DNA from: Geobacter argillaceus
GTDB lineage: Bacteria > Desulfobacterota > Desulfuromonadia > Geobacterales > DSM-12255
Direction: 5' to 3'
Assembly: GCF_007830735.1 (NCBI RefSeq)
Contig: NZ_VLLN01000007.1
Location: 103,082 to 167,081, forward strand
DNA: 64,000 nt
Shown here: positions 10,034 through 18,770 of the stretch, one piece after another
Layout of the letters: every line of letters begins with the position of its first letter
Numbering within the stretch: position 1 is the first letter of the stretch
Position numbers and translations under genes: made by a program
Notes under the pieces: generated by a model
Told to the model about the DNA's origin: nothing
What the model saw: the letters and a program-made list of their open reading frames with translations, nothing else
Database searches by the model: none

Positions 10034-10270
10034 ATGAAAATTGCAAGTGCGGTAGACATCGGGCGGGTCATCAAGCAGAAGCGGAAGGATGACGGTCTCA
10101 CCCTGGAAGAAGCGGCTGCGGTCTGCGGGGTGAGCTACGCCTTTTTGTCGGCCCTGGAGAATGGCAAGGAGACGGTTCGTCTGAACAAGGTACTACAGGT
10201 TGTCAAATGCCTCGGAATTGAGTTAGACGCGAGCACCCGGACCTGGGCATCGACGGGAGATGAAGCATGA
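10034..10270 (+). CDS. hipB: HipB-like XRE antitoxin
   Basis: A 78-residue helix-turn-helix protein. The start at ATG 10034 is set by GGAGGA 4-9 nt upstream; an earlier in-frame ATG at 10016 precedes that site. The HTH spans about residues 14-50 (DGLTLEEAAAVCGVSYAFLS). Its stop overlaps the hipA start (ATGA at 10267), as usual for hipBA. It should neutralise HipA and repress the operon by binding the repeats upstream. Confidence 0.88.
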   Translation: MKIASAVDIGRVIKQKRKDDGLTLEEAAAVCGVSYAFLSALENGKETVRLNKVLQVVKCLGIELDASTRTWASTGDEA

Positions 10271-11514
10271 CAGCCGGTATGCTTGTCAGGATAGGTGAAG
10301 ATGTCGTGGGGAGGCTCTGGCTGGATGACAAGAAACGATTCTGCTTCCAGTATGATAGTCAGTGGCTGGAGCATTCGAAAATCCCTCTGTCGCTCTCATT
10401 GCCGCTGCGGCCAGACCCGTATCTTGACGACGAGTCACATCCTTTTTTCGCGAACCTCCTGCCTGAAGAAAAAATCCGGGCCGTAATCGCCCGGAATCTC
10501 GGCGTGTCCCTAAATAACGACTATGGGCTTCTTGAGCGGATCGGCGGCGATTGCGCCGGTGCGGTATCGCTTTTTCAGGAAAACGCAAAACCGCAACTGG
10601 AAGCCGGCAGATATCGCCAGCTTTCCTCTGATGAACTTGCCGCCATCATCAGGGAACTCCCACAGCGACCGCTTCTCGCCGGTGAGAAGGGGATAAGGCT
10701 CTCCCTGGCCGGGGCGCAGAAGAAACTGCCGGTCTTCTACGATGATGAGAACTTTCATCTCGGGTACGGCGCTTTCCCTTCCAATTACATCATCAAACCG
10801 GCAATCGAAGACCTTGACGGTACTGTTGAAAACGAGGCATTCTGCATGGCCCTGGCCCACGAGGTTGGCCTGGATGTGCCCCGAACATTGATCCACCAGC
10901 ATGAGGAGACCAGGGTATTTGTCATCAAGCGGTATGATCGGGTCACAACAGCAGTTGGAACAAAAAGACTGCATCAGGAGGACTTCTGCCAGGCGCTCGG
11001 GATTCCGCCCGAGTACAAGTATGAGTCCGAGGGGGGACCGTCGCTGGCGGCGTGCTTCGACCTGGTGCGCCAGAGGAGCATCAGATCAGGGAAGGATGTA
11101 TTGTCGTTATTGAACTGGGTGATATTCAATTATTTGATTGGCAACTCGGATGCTCACGGGAAAAACATCTCTCTGTTGCTGCTGCCGGAAGGACCGATGC
11201 TGGCCCCGTTCTACGATCTGCTTTCGACAAGGATCTACTCCCACTTCGGCCTTGCAGAGGGCCTGGCCATGAAGATTGGCGGCGAGAATGATCCTGGTGC
11301 AATCCACAAGAAGCATTGGGAACTGTTTGCAGGGGAGGTCGGCATCAAGCCGCGGTTGGTACTGACTCGTGTCTCCGACCTCGCGCAGAGGATTCAGGCT
11401 GCTCGCCTGCAGCTATTCAAGGGCACCTTTGCTCCCTACAAGTGTGATGCCTTGTACCGCCTCATGGAATTCATAGGGGAGCAGGCGGAGAAAACCCTGC
11501 GAAGGCTACTGTAA
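10267..11514 (+). CDS. hipA: HipA-like serine/threonine kinase toxin
   Basis: A 415-residue HipA family kinase. It has the HipA N-terminal subdomain, the LSLAGAQKK activation-loop region (about 142-150) and the catalytic segment NYLIGNSDAHGKN (about 289-300), followed by APFYDLLST, which supplies the metal-binding Asp. These features match an active HipA. The family phosphorylates tRNA synthetases or related targets and causes growth arrest. It lies beside other defence genes, as such modules often do. No truncation is seen. Confidence 0.92.
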   Translation: MTAGMLVRIGEDVVGRLWLDDKKRFCFQYDSQWLEHSKIPLSLSLPLRPDPYLDDESHPFFANLLPEEKIRAVIARNLGVSLNNDYGLLERIGGDCAGAVSLFQENAKPQLEAGRYRQLSSDELAAIIRELPQRPLLAGEKGIRLSLAGAQKKLPVFYDDENFHLGYGAFPSNYIIKPAIEDLDGTVENEAFCMALAHEVGLDVPRTLIHQHEETRVFVIKRYDRVTTAVGTKRLHQEDFCQALGIPPEYKYESEGGPSLAACFDLVRQRSIRSGKDVLSLLNWVIFNYLIGNSDAHGKNISLLLLPEGPMLAPFYDLLSTRIYSHFGLAEGLAMKIGGENDPGAIHKKHWELFAGEVGIKPRLVLTRVSDLAQRIQAARLQLFKGTFAPYKCDALYRLMEFIGEQAEKTLRRLL

Positions 11515-11672
11515 GAAGAAGGGAAGAAAGTGATGCACACGAACCGGGGTGCAGCGCACTAAAGGGTGTGGATCTCTTCCTGCATGAGATGATTGCAGGC
11601 CGGTCCAAGCCGATGAGGTGGTTCGTCGCCGACAAAAGGGTAATGCTAAGGAAGCAGCTAAGTGCTAAAAAG

Positions 11673-11686
11673 TGTTTAGTGTTTAG
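11673..11686. repeat. 14-bp direct repeat, left copy
   Basis: TGTTTAGTGTTTAG sits immediately before the -35 box of the XRE gene. An identical copy occurs at 12795-12808 after the ImmA gene. The repeats bracket the two-gene module exactly. They may be operators for the XRE protein or junction repeats left by insertion of the cassette. Confidence 0.6.
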
Positions 11687-11716
11687 TTGACAGAAAATAT
11701 ACGTTTGTGGTATAAG
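11687..11716 (+). promoter_or_regulatory. Sigma-70-type promoter of the XRE/ImmA operon
   Basis: TTGACA (11687-11692), an 18-bp spacer and TATAAG (11711-11716) make a good housekeeping promoter, ending 18 bp before the start codon. The spacer contains AATATACG, echoing the AATATACGA repeats before hipB. Because -35 abuts the 14-bp repeat, a repressor on that repeat would block RNA polymerase. Confidence 0.65.
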
Positions 11717-11734
11717 ATTACACGGAGGTTATTT

Positions 11735-12079
11735 ATGGGTGAGTCGCTTGGAGACCGACTAAAGCGAATGCGGTCGTCTAAAGAACTTGGGTTACGAGCT
11801 ACGGCCAGTGCTGCTGGGATTTCTGCCACATATCTATCAAGAGTAGAAAACAATCAGGAAACAAGCCCACCTAGTGAAGAGAAATTGAAAAAGCTAGCGG
11901 AAGTCTTAGGTGATAATTTCGATGAACTGATGCAACTTGCAGGTCGGGTACCAATGGATGTTGCAAATATGATCAAAGCCGATTCCGGAATGCCAGCTTT
12001 TCTCCGTCGTGCCCGAGACAAGAATGTTTCTGCGGAAGAGTTGCTAGAAATGCTCGATAAGATCACCAAGCAGGAGTGA
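11735..12079 (+). CDS. XRE family transcriptional regulator
   Basis: A 114-residue protein with an N-terminal HTH (residues 6-60; LGLRATASAAGISATYLSRV) and a short C-terminal extension. ATG 11735 is preceded by GGAGG at suitable spacing. The next gene encodes an ImmA/IrrE metallopeptidase, the standard partner that cleaves or is controlled by such regulators in ICE and phage SOS switches and in toxin-antitoxin-like modules. It probably represses its own promoter until the partner protease is triggered. Confidence 0.85.
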   Translation: MGESLGDRLKRMRSSKELGLRATASAAGISATYLSRVENNQETSPPSEEKLKKLAEVLGDNFDELMQLAGRVPMDVANMIKADSGMPAFLRRARDKNVSAEELLEMLDKITKQE

Positions 12080-12081
12080 TC

Positions 12082-12771
12082 ATGCACGTCCCATATCGCC
12101 GAAAAACAGAAATAGATGCAATGGCGATGGATCTTCTTCAGAAGTATTACGTCTGGAAGGGAAAGAAGATTACTGTCCCTATCAATGTCGACGATATAAT
12201 TGAAGGCTATTTCAATCTGGACCTGCAGTTTACAGACCTGAAGTCCTTGTTGCAGATCCCAGACGTCCTCGGAGCTACTTGGTTCGAGGATAATGTTATG
12301 AGGATTGATTCTTCTCTGGAAGATAGAGAGGGGAGACTGGCCTTTACGATGGCGCATGAAATCGGCCATTGGTGGGTGCACCGTCCGATCTACGAAATGG
12401 AAAAGGTAAGCCTTCCGTTATTTAGTTACGGAGAAAATTATCCACCAACACCCGCGCTGGTTTGTAGATCAGCCAGAAAAAAAGAACCTGCTGAATGGCA
12501 GGCAGATCAATTCGCTGCCATGCTCTTAATGCCGGCCCCCCTAGTCCGGGCCGCTGTAGCGAACATGCATGGTCCTGGTCCTATACTTATCGAGAAGCTG
12601 GAAGAATACAGTAGGAATGCAGCAGATAATCCAATATTGAGACAGACTGCAAAACTGTTCATTGATGAGCATGACTTCTCAAACGTATCAATTGAGGCCA
12701 TGTGCTACCGCCTTACTGATCTGAAATGCGTGGCGGATGCTAACCCGCGACAACACACTCTTTTCAGCTGA
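12082..12771 (+). CDS. ImmA/IrrE family metallo-endopeptidase
   Basis: A 229-residue protein with zinc-binding HEIGH in MAHEIGHWWVH (about residue 92) and a downstream EWQADQFAAMLLMP segment that supplies the third ligand. ATG 12082 is preferred over GTG 12076 because GGAG (12073-12076) overlaps the latter. In ICEBs1, ImmA cleaves its cognate repressor ImmR on DNA damage; the same relation to the adjoining XRE gene is likely. An alternative is a stress-type XRE-protease toxin-antitoxin pair. Confidence 0.88.
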   Translation: MHVPYRRKTEIDAMAMDLLQKYYVWKGKKITVPINVDDIIEGYFNLDLQFTDLKSLLQIPDVLGATWFEDNVMRIDSSLEDREGRLAFTMAHEIGHWWVHRPIYEMEKVSLPLFSYGENYPPTPALVCRSARKKEPAEWQADQFAAMLLMPAPLVRAAVANMHGPGPILIEKLEEYSRNAADNPILRQTAKLFIDEHDFSNVSIEAMCYRLTDLKCVADANPRQHTLFS

Positions 12772-12794
12772 ACGTTATATTTTTTTGCCTGTGC

Positions 12795-12808
12795 TGTTTA
12801 GTGTTTAG
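12795..12808. repeat. 14-bp direct repeat, right copy
   Basis: A perfect copy of TGTTTAGTGTTTAG at 11673-11686, lying just past the ImmA stop and about 30 bp before the small gene at 12841. Confidence 0.6.
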
Positions 12809-12840
12809 GCAACAATCTACACAGAAAGGAGGTGATACTT

Positions 12841-13014
12841 ATGGCGACAAACCCACCATCCGGTGATGGCCACAGGAATGGAGCAGTACGAGACAGGTCC
12901 CAAGTTCAGAATCCGATCAACAATAACTGGACAAAACGGGACACGAACACTGGTAGATTCATTGACCAGAAGGTTGACGGGACCCCTTTCAAAGGGGTGA
13001 GGAAAGAAAAGTAA
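12841..13014 (+). CDS. Small conserved hydrophilic protein upstream of CBASS
   Basis: A 57-residue protein behind a very strong ribosome site (AAAGGAGGTGA, 12825-12835). It is Gly/Asn/Arg/Lys-rich, with SGDGHRNGAVRDRSQV near the N-terminus and a C-terminal TPFKGVRKEK. I recall similar small proteins near bacterial cyclases and other defence genes but can assign no function. It lacks a membrane segment or cysteines. About 275 bp without a clear gene separate it from the cyclase; that stretch should contain the CBASS promoter. Confidence 0.7.
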   Translation: MATNPPSGDGHRNGAVRDRSQVQNPINNNWTKRDTNTGRFIDQKVDGTPFKGVRKEK

Positions 13015-13289
13015 CAGTGAGAAGGTAGCAGTGTCATGCTGAATGGAGTATGACCATGGCTGATCCATACAGAATGCTGGGGGAACTAGGGAGTGTGACT
13101 CGATGCGGAAATTCCCCACGCATTAAACCCCAAACATGGTGGCGCTGCTATCCCTCCTTTTCTAATCTTCCTCTTTTCAGCAGTCGATACCTGATGTTGT
13201 GGCGTGCAGCGTTTGTGACGTATTTTGTCGCAGAATTAGTAAATAATAGCCAATATTTACATGTGCGGTGATGAGGATAGGGAGGATGT

Positions 13290-14465
13290 ATGCAACCAGA
13301 GTTTGAGAAGAAAGTACAGGTGTCTGGGTTGTTGGAACGGGTTGCGACGCGGCTTGAGCTTTCGGATGCACAATACGATTTAGCAAAAAAACGATATGAG
13401 GAAGCCGGTAGCTGGCTTGCGGAATCCACAAACCCTCTTCTTAAATATCTCCAGATATACCCCCAGGGTTCAGCAAGCATTGGTACAACGGTTCGACCGC
13501 TCAAAAAGAATGAATTTGATATTGATCTTGTGAGTCACGTTCCCGACTTTCCTTCAACTATGCCACCTCATGTACTTAAACGCAGCATTGGTGAACGTCT
13601 TAAATTAGAAGGAGGGCCGTACGCCAAAATCGTTGAAGAAAAGCCACGCTGCTGGCGACTGAATTATGCCAATGAGTTTCACCTTGATATCACCCCCTCG
13701 GTCCCAAATCCACAGTGCGGACGAAATGGTGAACTCGTTCCAGATAAAAAAGTTCAGGACTGGAAGGAGTCAAATCCAAAAGGATTCCGAGATTGGTTTT
13801 CTAGTGCTGCGGAAAAGCAACCGCGGTTCCGTATTCTTGAAGCCGCTTTCGGGGAAAGAATGATCAAAGCAGCGAATATCGAAGCACTCCCAGAAAACGC
13901 GCCGTTGAAAGGCATTCTTAGGAGAACGATTCAGATATGTAAGCATCATCGGGACAAGTTTTTTTATGATAGGAATCCAGCTCATGCGCCTATATCTATA
14001 ATCCTGACAACGTTAGGGACTCAAAGCTACTTGAATTGCATCTCCCGTTTTGAATATGACACAGAAATTGATGCCCTCAGAGATACCATAAAATATATGC
14101 CCGATTTTATTGACGTCAGGACTACCCCCCATGGCGTGAGATATCATGTATGGAATCCTACGACGAATAATGAAAACTTTGCGGAACGCTGGAATTATGA
14201 CGTTGAACTTCCAAGGGCATTCTATGAGTGGCATACGAATGCCTTAGTAACCATAGATGGTTTCCTCGCTGCCGTGGGCGTTGATACTCTTCAGAAATCA
14301 ATGAATGCTTGCTTTTCCGAACCCATCGTGGAATCAGCTTTTGCCGAAGTAATGGATTCTGTTGGCAGAGCTAGATTTACCGGTTCTCTGGGAATTGTCA
14401 CTGGAGTGGGAGTTGGGATTTCTGGAGGGGCAAAAATTCCATCGAATACCTTTTATGGTCGCTAA
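13290..14465 (+). CDS. CBASS CD-NTase (oligonucleotide cyclase)
   Basis: A 391-residue nucleotidyltransferase. The catalytic signature GSASIGT begins at residue 60 and the metal-binding FDID (D77, D79) follows. GGGAGG six bases before ATG 13290 sets the start. In CBASS this enzyme makes a cyclic oligonucleotide on phage infection. Here the effector is a patatin phospholipase, so a 3',3'-cGAMP-type product is likely by analogy with CapV systems. The C-terminus ends NTFYGR, a flexible Gly-containing tail of the type that a partner E2 could attach to. The E2 gene begins 2 nt after the stop. Confidence 0.92.
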   Translation: MQPEFEKKVQVSGLLERVATRLELSDAQYDLAKKRYEEAGSWLAESTNPLLKYLQIYPQGSASIGTTVRPLKKNEFDIDLVSHVPDFPSTMPPHVLKRSIGERLKLEGGPYAKIVEEKPRCWRLNYANEFHLDITPSVPNPQCGRNGELVPDKKVQDWKESNPKGFRDWFSSAAEKQPRFRILEAAFGERMIKAANIEALPENAPLKGILRRTIQICKHHRDKFFYDRNPAHAPISIILTTLGTQSYLNCISRFEYDTEIDALRDTIKYMPDFIDVRTTPHGVRYHVWNPTTNNENFAERWNYDVELPRAFYEWHTNALVTIDGFLAAVGVDTLQKSMNACFSEPIVESAFAEVMDSVGRARFTGSLGIVTGVGVGISGGAKIPSNTFYGR

Positions 14466-14467
14466 CA

Positions 14468-14932
14468 ATGGCTTTTAAATTCGCACCAAGACATCTACCC
14501 ATTTCGATACAGTACGAGTTACTACGGGCAGCTAGGCTGGAGGGAGGCAAAGGCAAAATTGACCATGGCGGATTTATATGGGATTTTCTTGCGCAGCCAT
14601 CACCAATCGGTAGGATGTACAGAGTTAGAATCAAATATTCAAATAGAACTCAACCCAAAGTTTACGTTGTCTCACCAGACCTAAACGAGCTTGCTGAGGG
14701 GAGGAAGATACCTCATCTCTACTCGCAATACCCTCCTCACCTTTGTCTCTATCTTCCGAATTCAGGTGAATGGGACTCGAGTAAGGCCATCGCTGATTAC
14801 ATCGTTAGGTGGGCATATTTATGGCTGTATTACTTTGAGGATTGGTTGGCAACCGACGTATGGAAGGGAGGGGGGATTCATCCTGAAGATTTACCCACTT
14901 CGCGTTGGCGGCGTCGCAATCTCAAACGTTGA
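14468..14932 (+). CDS. Type II (short) CBASS E2-like protein
   Basis: A 154-residue protein between cyclase and effector. The likely catalytic cysteine is Cys93 in PPHLCLYLP, the only Cys in the protein, followed by a tryptophan-rich stretch WAYLWLYYFEDWLA and GGGIHPEDLP, features of the lone E2 of short type II CBASS. No E1 or JAB (Cap3) gene accompanies it. The expected role is to form a thioester or conjugate with the cyclase C-terminus and raise its activity. Confidence 0.88.
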   Translation: MAFKFAPRHLPISIQYELLRAARLEGGKGKIDHGGFIWDFLAQPSPIGRMYRVRIKYSNRTQPKVYVVSPDLNELAEGRKIPHLYSQYPPHLCLYLPNSGEWDSSKAIADYIVRWAYLWLYYFEDWLATDVWKGGGIHPEDLPTSRWRRRNLKR

Positions 14933-14950
14933 ATTTGATTTGGAGAACGT

Positions 14951-15880
14951 ATGTCATTTAAAATATTAAGCATCGACGGAGGAGGTTTTCGAGGACTTTA
15001 TGCAGCACATATCCTTGAGAGAATGGAAGATGTATTCGGTGAATTATATCCGAAGTTCGACCTTATCGCTGGCACAAGTACGGGATCGATTATAGCTTCG
15101 TCGATATGCTGCAGAATTAGTGCAAAGGAAATCTCTCAGCTTTACATCCAACATGGGAAAAAGATCTTTTCTAGAAAACTTCACACATGGATTCCATTCA
15201 CAGGTGGACTCTTCACCAGCCAATATCATAATCAGCATTTGTATTCCCTCTTGCTAGAAAGGTTTAGCGACGTAAGACTTGGTGAAATTGAAAAGCCATT
15301 AATTGTGCCTGCAACAGATATTGGCAATGGAACTGTGCATGTATTCAAATCTGGTTATGACAAGGGGTTTTACCGCGACACCAATGTTCTTGTAGCAGAT
15401 GCAGTTTTAGCTTCATGCGCAGCTCCTATGTATTTCGATCCAGTGATGGTAAGTGGTAAGTATTGTTTGTCAGATGGTGGGCTTTGGGCAAACAGCCCCG
15501 CTCTAGTTGCAGTAATCGATGCCCATAAGCGGCTGGGAATCGATTTCAAAGACATAAAAATATTAACAATTGGCTCCGGTACAGTAAATGAGATGTACTC
15601 TCAAAAGCCCAACGTGTTAAAACTTTTTGCTGGCTGGGGCTTCTTGACAAAATGGGGGAGGAAAAAATTTATTAATACCCTTCTTCATCTTCAAAGCACA
15701 ACTGCTAACAATATGCTTGGTCTGATCCTCCAACGTGAGCAGATCATGAGAATCGACTTTCCAACTGACAAGGAAATGCCCCTTGATGATGTTTCATTGC
15801 GACAAGATCTTCTTTCTCGTGCAGACAAAGATTTTACTCATCTATCGGCACAGATACGTGGTTTTCTGGAAATACCGTAA
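14951..15880 (+). CDS. capV: CapV-like patatin phospholipase, CBASS effector
   Basis: A 309-residue patatin-like phospholipase. It has the oxyanion element DGGGFRG (9-15), the nucleophile GTSTG (Ser43) and the catalytic-dyad motif DGG in CLSDGGLWANSP (about 175). CapV is activated by cyclic dinucleotide from the cyclase and degrades the inner membrane to abort infection. TGGAGA precedes ATG 14951. This ends the three-gene operon cyclase-E2-CapV. All catalytic parts appear intact. Confidence 0.92.
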   Translation: MSFKILSIDGGGFRGLYAAHILERMEDVFGELYPKFDLIAGTSTGSIIASSICCRISAKEISQLYIQHGKKIFSRKLHTWIPFTGGLFTSQYHNQHLYSLLLERFSDVRLGEIEKPLIVPATDIGNGTVHVFKSGYDKGFYRDTNVLVADAVLASCAAPMYFDPVMVSGKYCLSDGGLWANSPALVAVIDAHKRLGIDFKDIKILTIGSGTVNEMYSQKPNVLKLFAGWGFLTKWGRKKFINTLLHLQSTTANNMLGLILQREQIMRIDFPTDKEMPLDDVSLRQDLLSRADKDFTHLSAQIRGFLEIP

Positions 15881-15994
15881 CCAACAACTGTTTGGTAACA
15901 AGCTTGGGTGCAAGGTAATCTAGTGGGACGGTGCACTATTTACTGACTTGCCCATCAAAGATGTCTACCAACCTGTAAATCCTCGAGGGTAACC

Positions 15995-17089
15995 GGAGAC
16001 GTTAGTCGTGCCATAGCAGTATTGATAGTCGGATGCCCATGCGCCCTGATTCTGGCTGCTCCGACGGCGATAGTCGCCACTATCGGCCGGGCGGCACGGG
16101 CAGGAATTCTTGTCAAGGGGGGAGGATTTCTTGAGGAGATCAGCCGGGCCAACGTGGTTTTGTTCGATAAAACTGGCACGTTGACCGAAGGCAAACCACG
16201 GATCGATGCCATTGTCACGGTCGATGGCGTTACCAGAGATGACATTCTGGCAAAGGCGGCAAGTGTCGAGCAGCACAGTACTCACCCCCTTGCCCGCGCC
16301 GTGCTGAAAGCTGCCCACTATGCGCGCGTTACAATCCAGCATGCAGAAGAGGTGTTCACCGAGATTGGCCTTGGTGTCCGTGCTCAGGTTGGCGGACGGC
16401 TCGTTGAGGTAGGGAGCGCATATCTGGGAGGGGGCAGTATGCAGGTGCCTATAACCTTGAGGAGTCATTTCGAGGCATTCAAGGATACCGGCGCAACACC
16501 ACTGGTAATTTACGAAGAACGCAAGCCGCTTGCCGTGATGAGCGTAGCCGATCACGTACGGGAGATGGCATTGCTTACGGTTTCGAATCTTAAGTCCTTG
16601 GGAATTGAGCGTATAGGCATACTTTCCGGCGATCATGAGAAGTCAGTCAAGAGGGTGGCCGATACGGTAGGTATTAAAGATACGTGGTCGTGTTTGAAGC
16701 CGCAGGACAAGCTTAATGTGATTACGGACCTACAGGATAAAGATCATACCGTTATCTTTGTCGGAGACGGCATTAATGACGCTCCTGCACTGACAGTAGC
16801 CAACGTAGGCATTGCCATGGGAGCTGCAGGAACCCATGTGGCTTTAGAAACGGCCGACATTGCATTAATGAAAGACGATATTTCCAAGATTCCGTTTTTG
16901 ATTAGTTTGAGCCGCAGAATGGTGAAAACCATCAAATGGAACATTGCTTTCGGAATGACCTTCAACGTCATTGCGGTCGTGGCAAGCGCTGCCGGTATGC
17001 TGACTCCCATCATGGGGGCGGTGGTACATAATGTTGGCTCAGTGCTGGTTGTGCTCTCCTCTGCCAGCTTGGCGTTCACCTCGGAATGA
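15995..17089 (+). pseudogene. Heavy-metal P1B-type ATPase, N-terminal half missing
   Basis: Homology starts abruptly at about 15995 (TGDVSRAIAVLIVGCPCAL) and runs to the natural C-terminus. Present are the ion-site CPC motif, phosphorylation motif [15 protein letters not shown] hinge and last two membrane helices. The metal-binding domain, first membrane helices and actuator domain are absent, and a TGA at 15944 closes the frame upstream. It resembles Zn/Cd/Pb or copper ATPases, but cannot transport as it stands. The break lies about 115 bp after the CBASS operon, suggesting that the defence block arrived next to, or into, this gene. Confidence 0.85.
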
Positions 17090-17131
17090 CAGATGTAGGC
17101 TTTCTCATGGCAAAAACAGGAGGATCGTAAA

Positions 17132-18190
17132 CTGCTTGAGCTATCCGGACAATTTCTGGCCATCCTTTCCGCAGCACTGTTCGGCGTTTCACCGGTTTTC
17201 TGCAAACTGATGATCGGCGAAATGTCCCCGGCGCTCCTGGCAGGACTCCTTTACCTCGGTTCAGGAATCGGCCTGCAGCTTCTGCTTCTTTTCCAACGCA
17301 AGAATCCTCTGCAGGAGTTAAGGCAGCTTTCCCCGCAGCATCGCATCAAGCTGCTGGGCGCGATTCTGTCCGGCGGTGTCATTGCCCCGGTATGCCTTAC
17401 CTATGGCATCAAGTATGGCACTGCATCTGAGGTAACTCTGTTGCTCAACCTGGAGACAGTTGCGACAACGGTGATTGCCTGGCTGATCTTCAAAGAACAC
17501 ATCGGGCCGCGAGTCTGGATGGGCAAGATCCTTATCCTGATGGCAGCGTGTGTTGTAGTTCTGAAGACAGAGGGAGGATTGGCATTTTCGCTCTCCGGTC
17601 TGCTGGTCGTTCTTGCCTGTATTTTCTGGGGAATTGACAACAACCTGACCCGTGACGTGGAGGATTTGTCTTCAACGGTCCTTGCCTGCATCAAGGGTTT
17701 TAGCGCTGGTATTTTCACTATTGTGCTGACGTTTCTGTTTTCTTCCGGTTCCGCGGCCGGCTATCAAATCGGTGGCGCTTTGGCAATAGGTGCGCTGAGT
17801 TACGGCCTGAGTCTTGTCCTGTTTGTTGAGGCGCTGCGCAAAATCGGTTCAGCCAGGACCACGACTTTTTTTGCTGTCGGGCCGTTTATCGGCACACTGC
17901 TCTCAGTGGCCATACTTGGCGAACGTCCGCCCGTGTCTTACTGGTTTGCCGTATCGTTGATGCTTGCCGGCATCTTCTTGCTGTACAGGGAAATTCACAG
18001 GCATCTGCACACCCATGAAGTCATTGTCCACCGCCACATGCATATTCATGACGAACATCACCGCCATGACCATGTTGAGACCGAAACTGCCGAACCGCAT
18101 GAACATATCCACGTCCATGAACTGATCACTCATTCTCATGTTCACTGGCCCGACATTCATCACCGTCATGAACATCGAACAAGGGAATAA
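17132..18190 (+). CDS. EamA/DMT family transporter with His-rich tail
   Basis: A drug/metabolite-transporter protein with about ten membrane helices (two EamA repeats) and a cytoplasmic tail of about 60 residues in which His is the dominant residue (HRHMHIHDEHHRHDH). The first ATG (17210) would cut the first helix. In-frame sequence LSGQFLAILSAALFGVSPVF lies upstream, and AGGAGG (17119-17124) is well spaced from a CTG at 17132, so I propose a CTG start. From that start the protein has 352 residues. The tail suggests metal binding or sensing; its placement after a metal ATPase remnant fits. The substrate is unknown. Confidence 0.75.
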   Translation: MLELSGQFLAILSAALFGVSPVFCKLMIGEMSPALLAGLLYLGSGIGLQLLLLFQRKNPLQELRQLSPQHRIKLLGAILSGGVIAPVCLTYGIKYGTASEVTLLLNLETVATTVIAWLIFKEHIGPRVWMGKILILMAACVVVLKTEGGLAFSLSGLLVVLACIFWGIDNNLTRDVEDLSSTVLACIKGFSAGIFTIVLTFLFSSGSAAGYQIGGALAIGALSYGLSLVLFVEALRKIGSARTTTFFAVGPFIGTLLSVAILGERPPVSYWFAVSLMLAGIFLLYREIHRHLHTHEVIVHRHMHIHDEHHRHDHVETETAEPHEHIHVHELITHSHVHWPDIHHRHEHRTRE

Positions 18191-18217
18191 GAATATGCCG
18201 GTGCACTGGCTTCCCTA

Positions 18218-18255
18218 GAACTGAAAAGGGACCTCAAAATCTGGTCCCTTTCAGT
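18218..18255 (+). terminator. Hairpin after the EamA gene
   Basis: AACTGAAAAGGGACC (18218-18232) pairs with GGTCCCTTTCAGTT (18242-18255), with one bulged A. It separates the plus-strand transporter from the minus-strand conjugation genes. The downstream T-run is weak, so termination may be bidirectional or inefficient. Confidence 0.6.
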
Positions 18256-18306
18256 TTGCGCGATGATGCCTGGTGTTACGGCTGACTATGGTAAAGGATT
18301 CAATTT

Positions 18307-18753
18307 TTACGCTGTTGAGACGGCAGACTCCGTCATCTTGTCCGCTGCAGAAGCCTTGGTTGAGCCTCCCTTTTTCGCTTTTTCCTTTTCATCCATCGTA
18401 ACGAGCGGATTAGTGAACCCTTTAGGCGGCTTGTACGTGTACCCCATTAATCCGCACATCTCCGCGTTCAGGAGGTTGATATCCTCCTTGATCCTCTGGC
18501 TGCGCTCGATAAATTCCTGAGCCTTGTCAAACGTGATCACCTTGATCCGCCCCATGTTCATCCGGAGTTGGTAGAGATAATAATCGAGCGAGTTGAGGAT
18601 GTTGATGAAATCGCCCTGATCCAAGGTGCGCTTGGAGATGACATCGATGTCGTCCCGTTTTGCCTTCTCCAGCTTTCTTTCCTGCCAGGCATCGTGTTTC
18701 GAAATGCGGTCGTTGCCCTGGCTCCCCTTGCCATTGTTCTTTTCGTCTGCCAT
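18307..18753 (-). CDS. Hypothetical protein in the conjugation remnant
   Basis: A 148-residue charged protein starting MADEKNNGKG at 18753, with GGAG five bases upstream. The centre (about 45-110) is helical, containing LNSLDYYLYQLRMNMGRIK and later RIKEDINLLNAEMCGLMGY. It has no signal peptide. It follows traH by 17 nt in the same direction and so probably belongs to the transfer operon. I do not recognise a family. Confidence 0.65.
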   Translation of the reverse strand: MADEKNNGKGSQGNDRISKHDAWQERKLEKAKRDDIDVISKRTLDQGDFINILNSLDYYLYQLRMNMGRIKVITFDKAQEFIERSQRIKEDINLLNAEMCGLMGYTYKPPKGFTNPLVTMDEKEKAKKGGSTKASAADKMTESAVSTA

Positions 18754-18770
18754 GTTCACTCCTTTTCTGG

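Noticed and set aside
11515..11660. Possible small gene after hipA
   Set aside because: Short frames only, none with a ribosome site or a recognisable product.
13050..13271. 73-codon frame between the small protein and the CBASS cyclase
   Set aside because: No good ribosome site; the sequence looks like non-coding promoter DNA.
16022..17089. A complete short metal ATPase starting at TTG 16022
   Set aside because: Homology continues upstream of that codon without a start, and half of the essential domains are missing, so it is a remnant.
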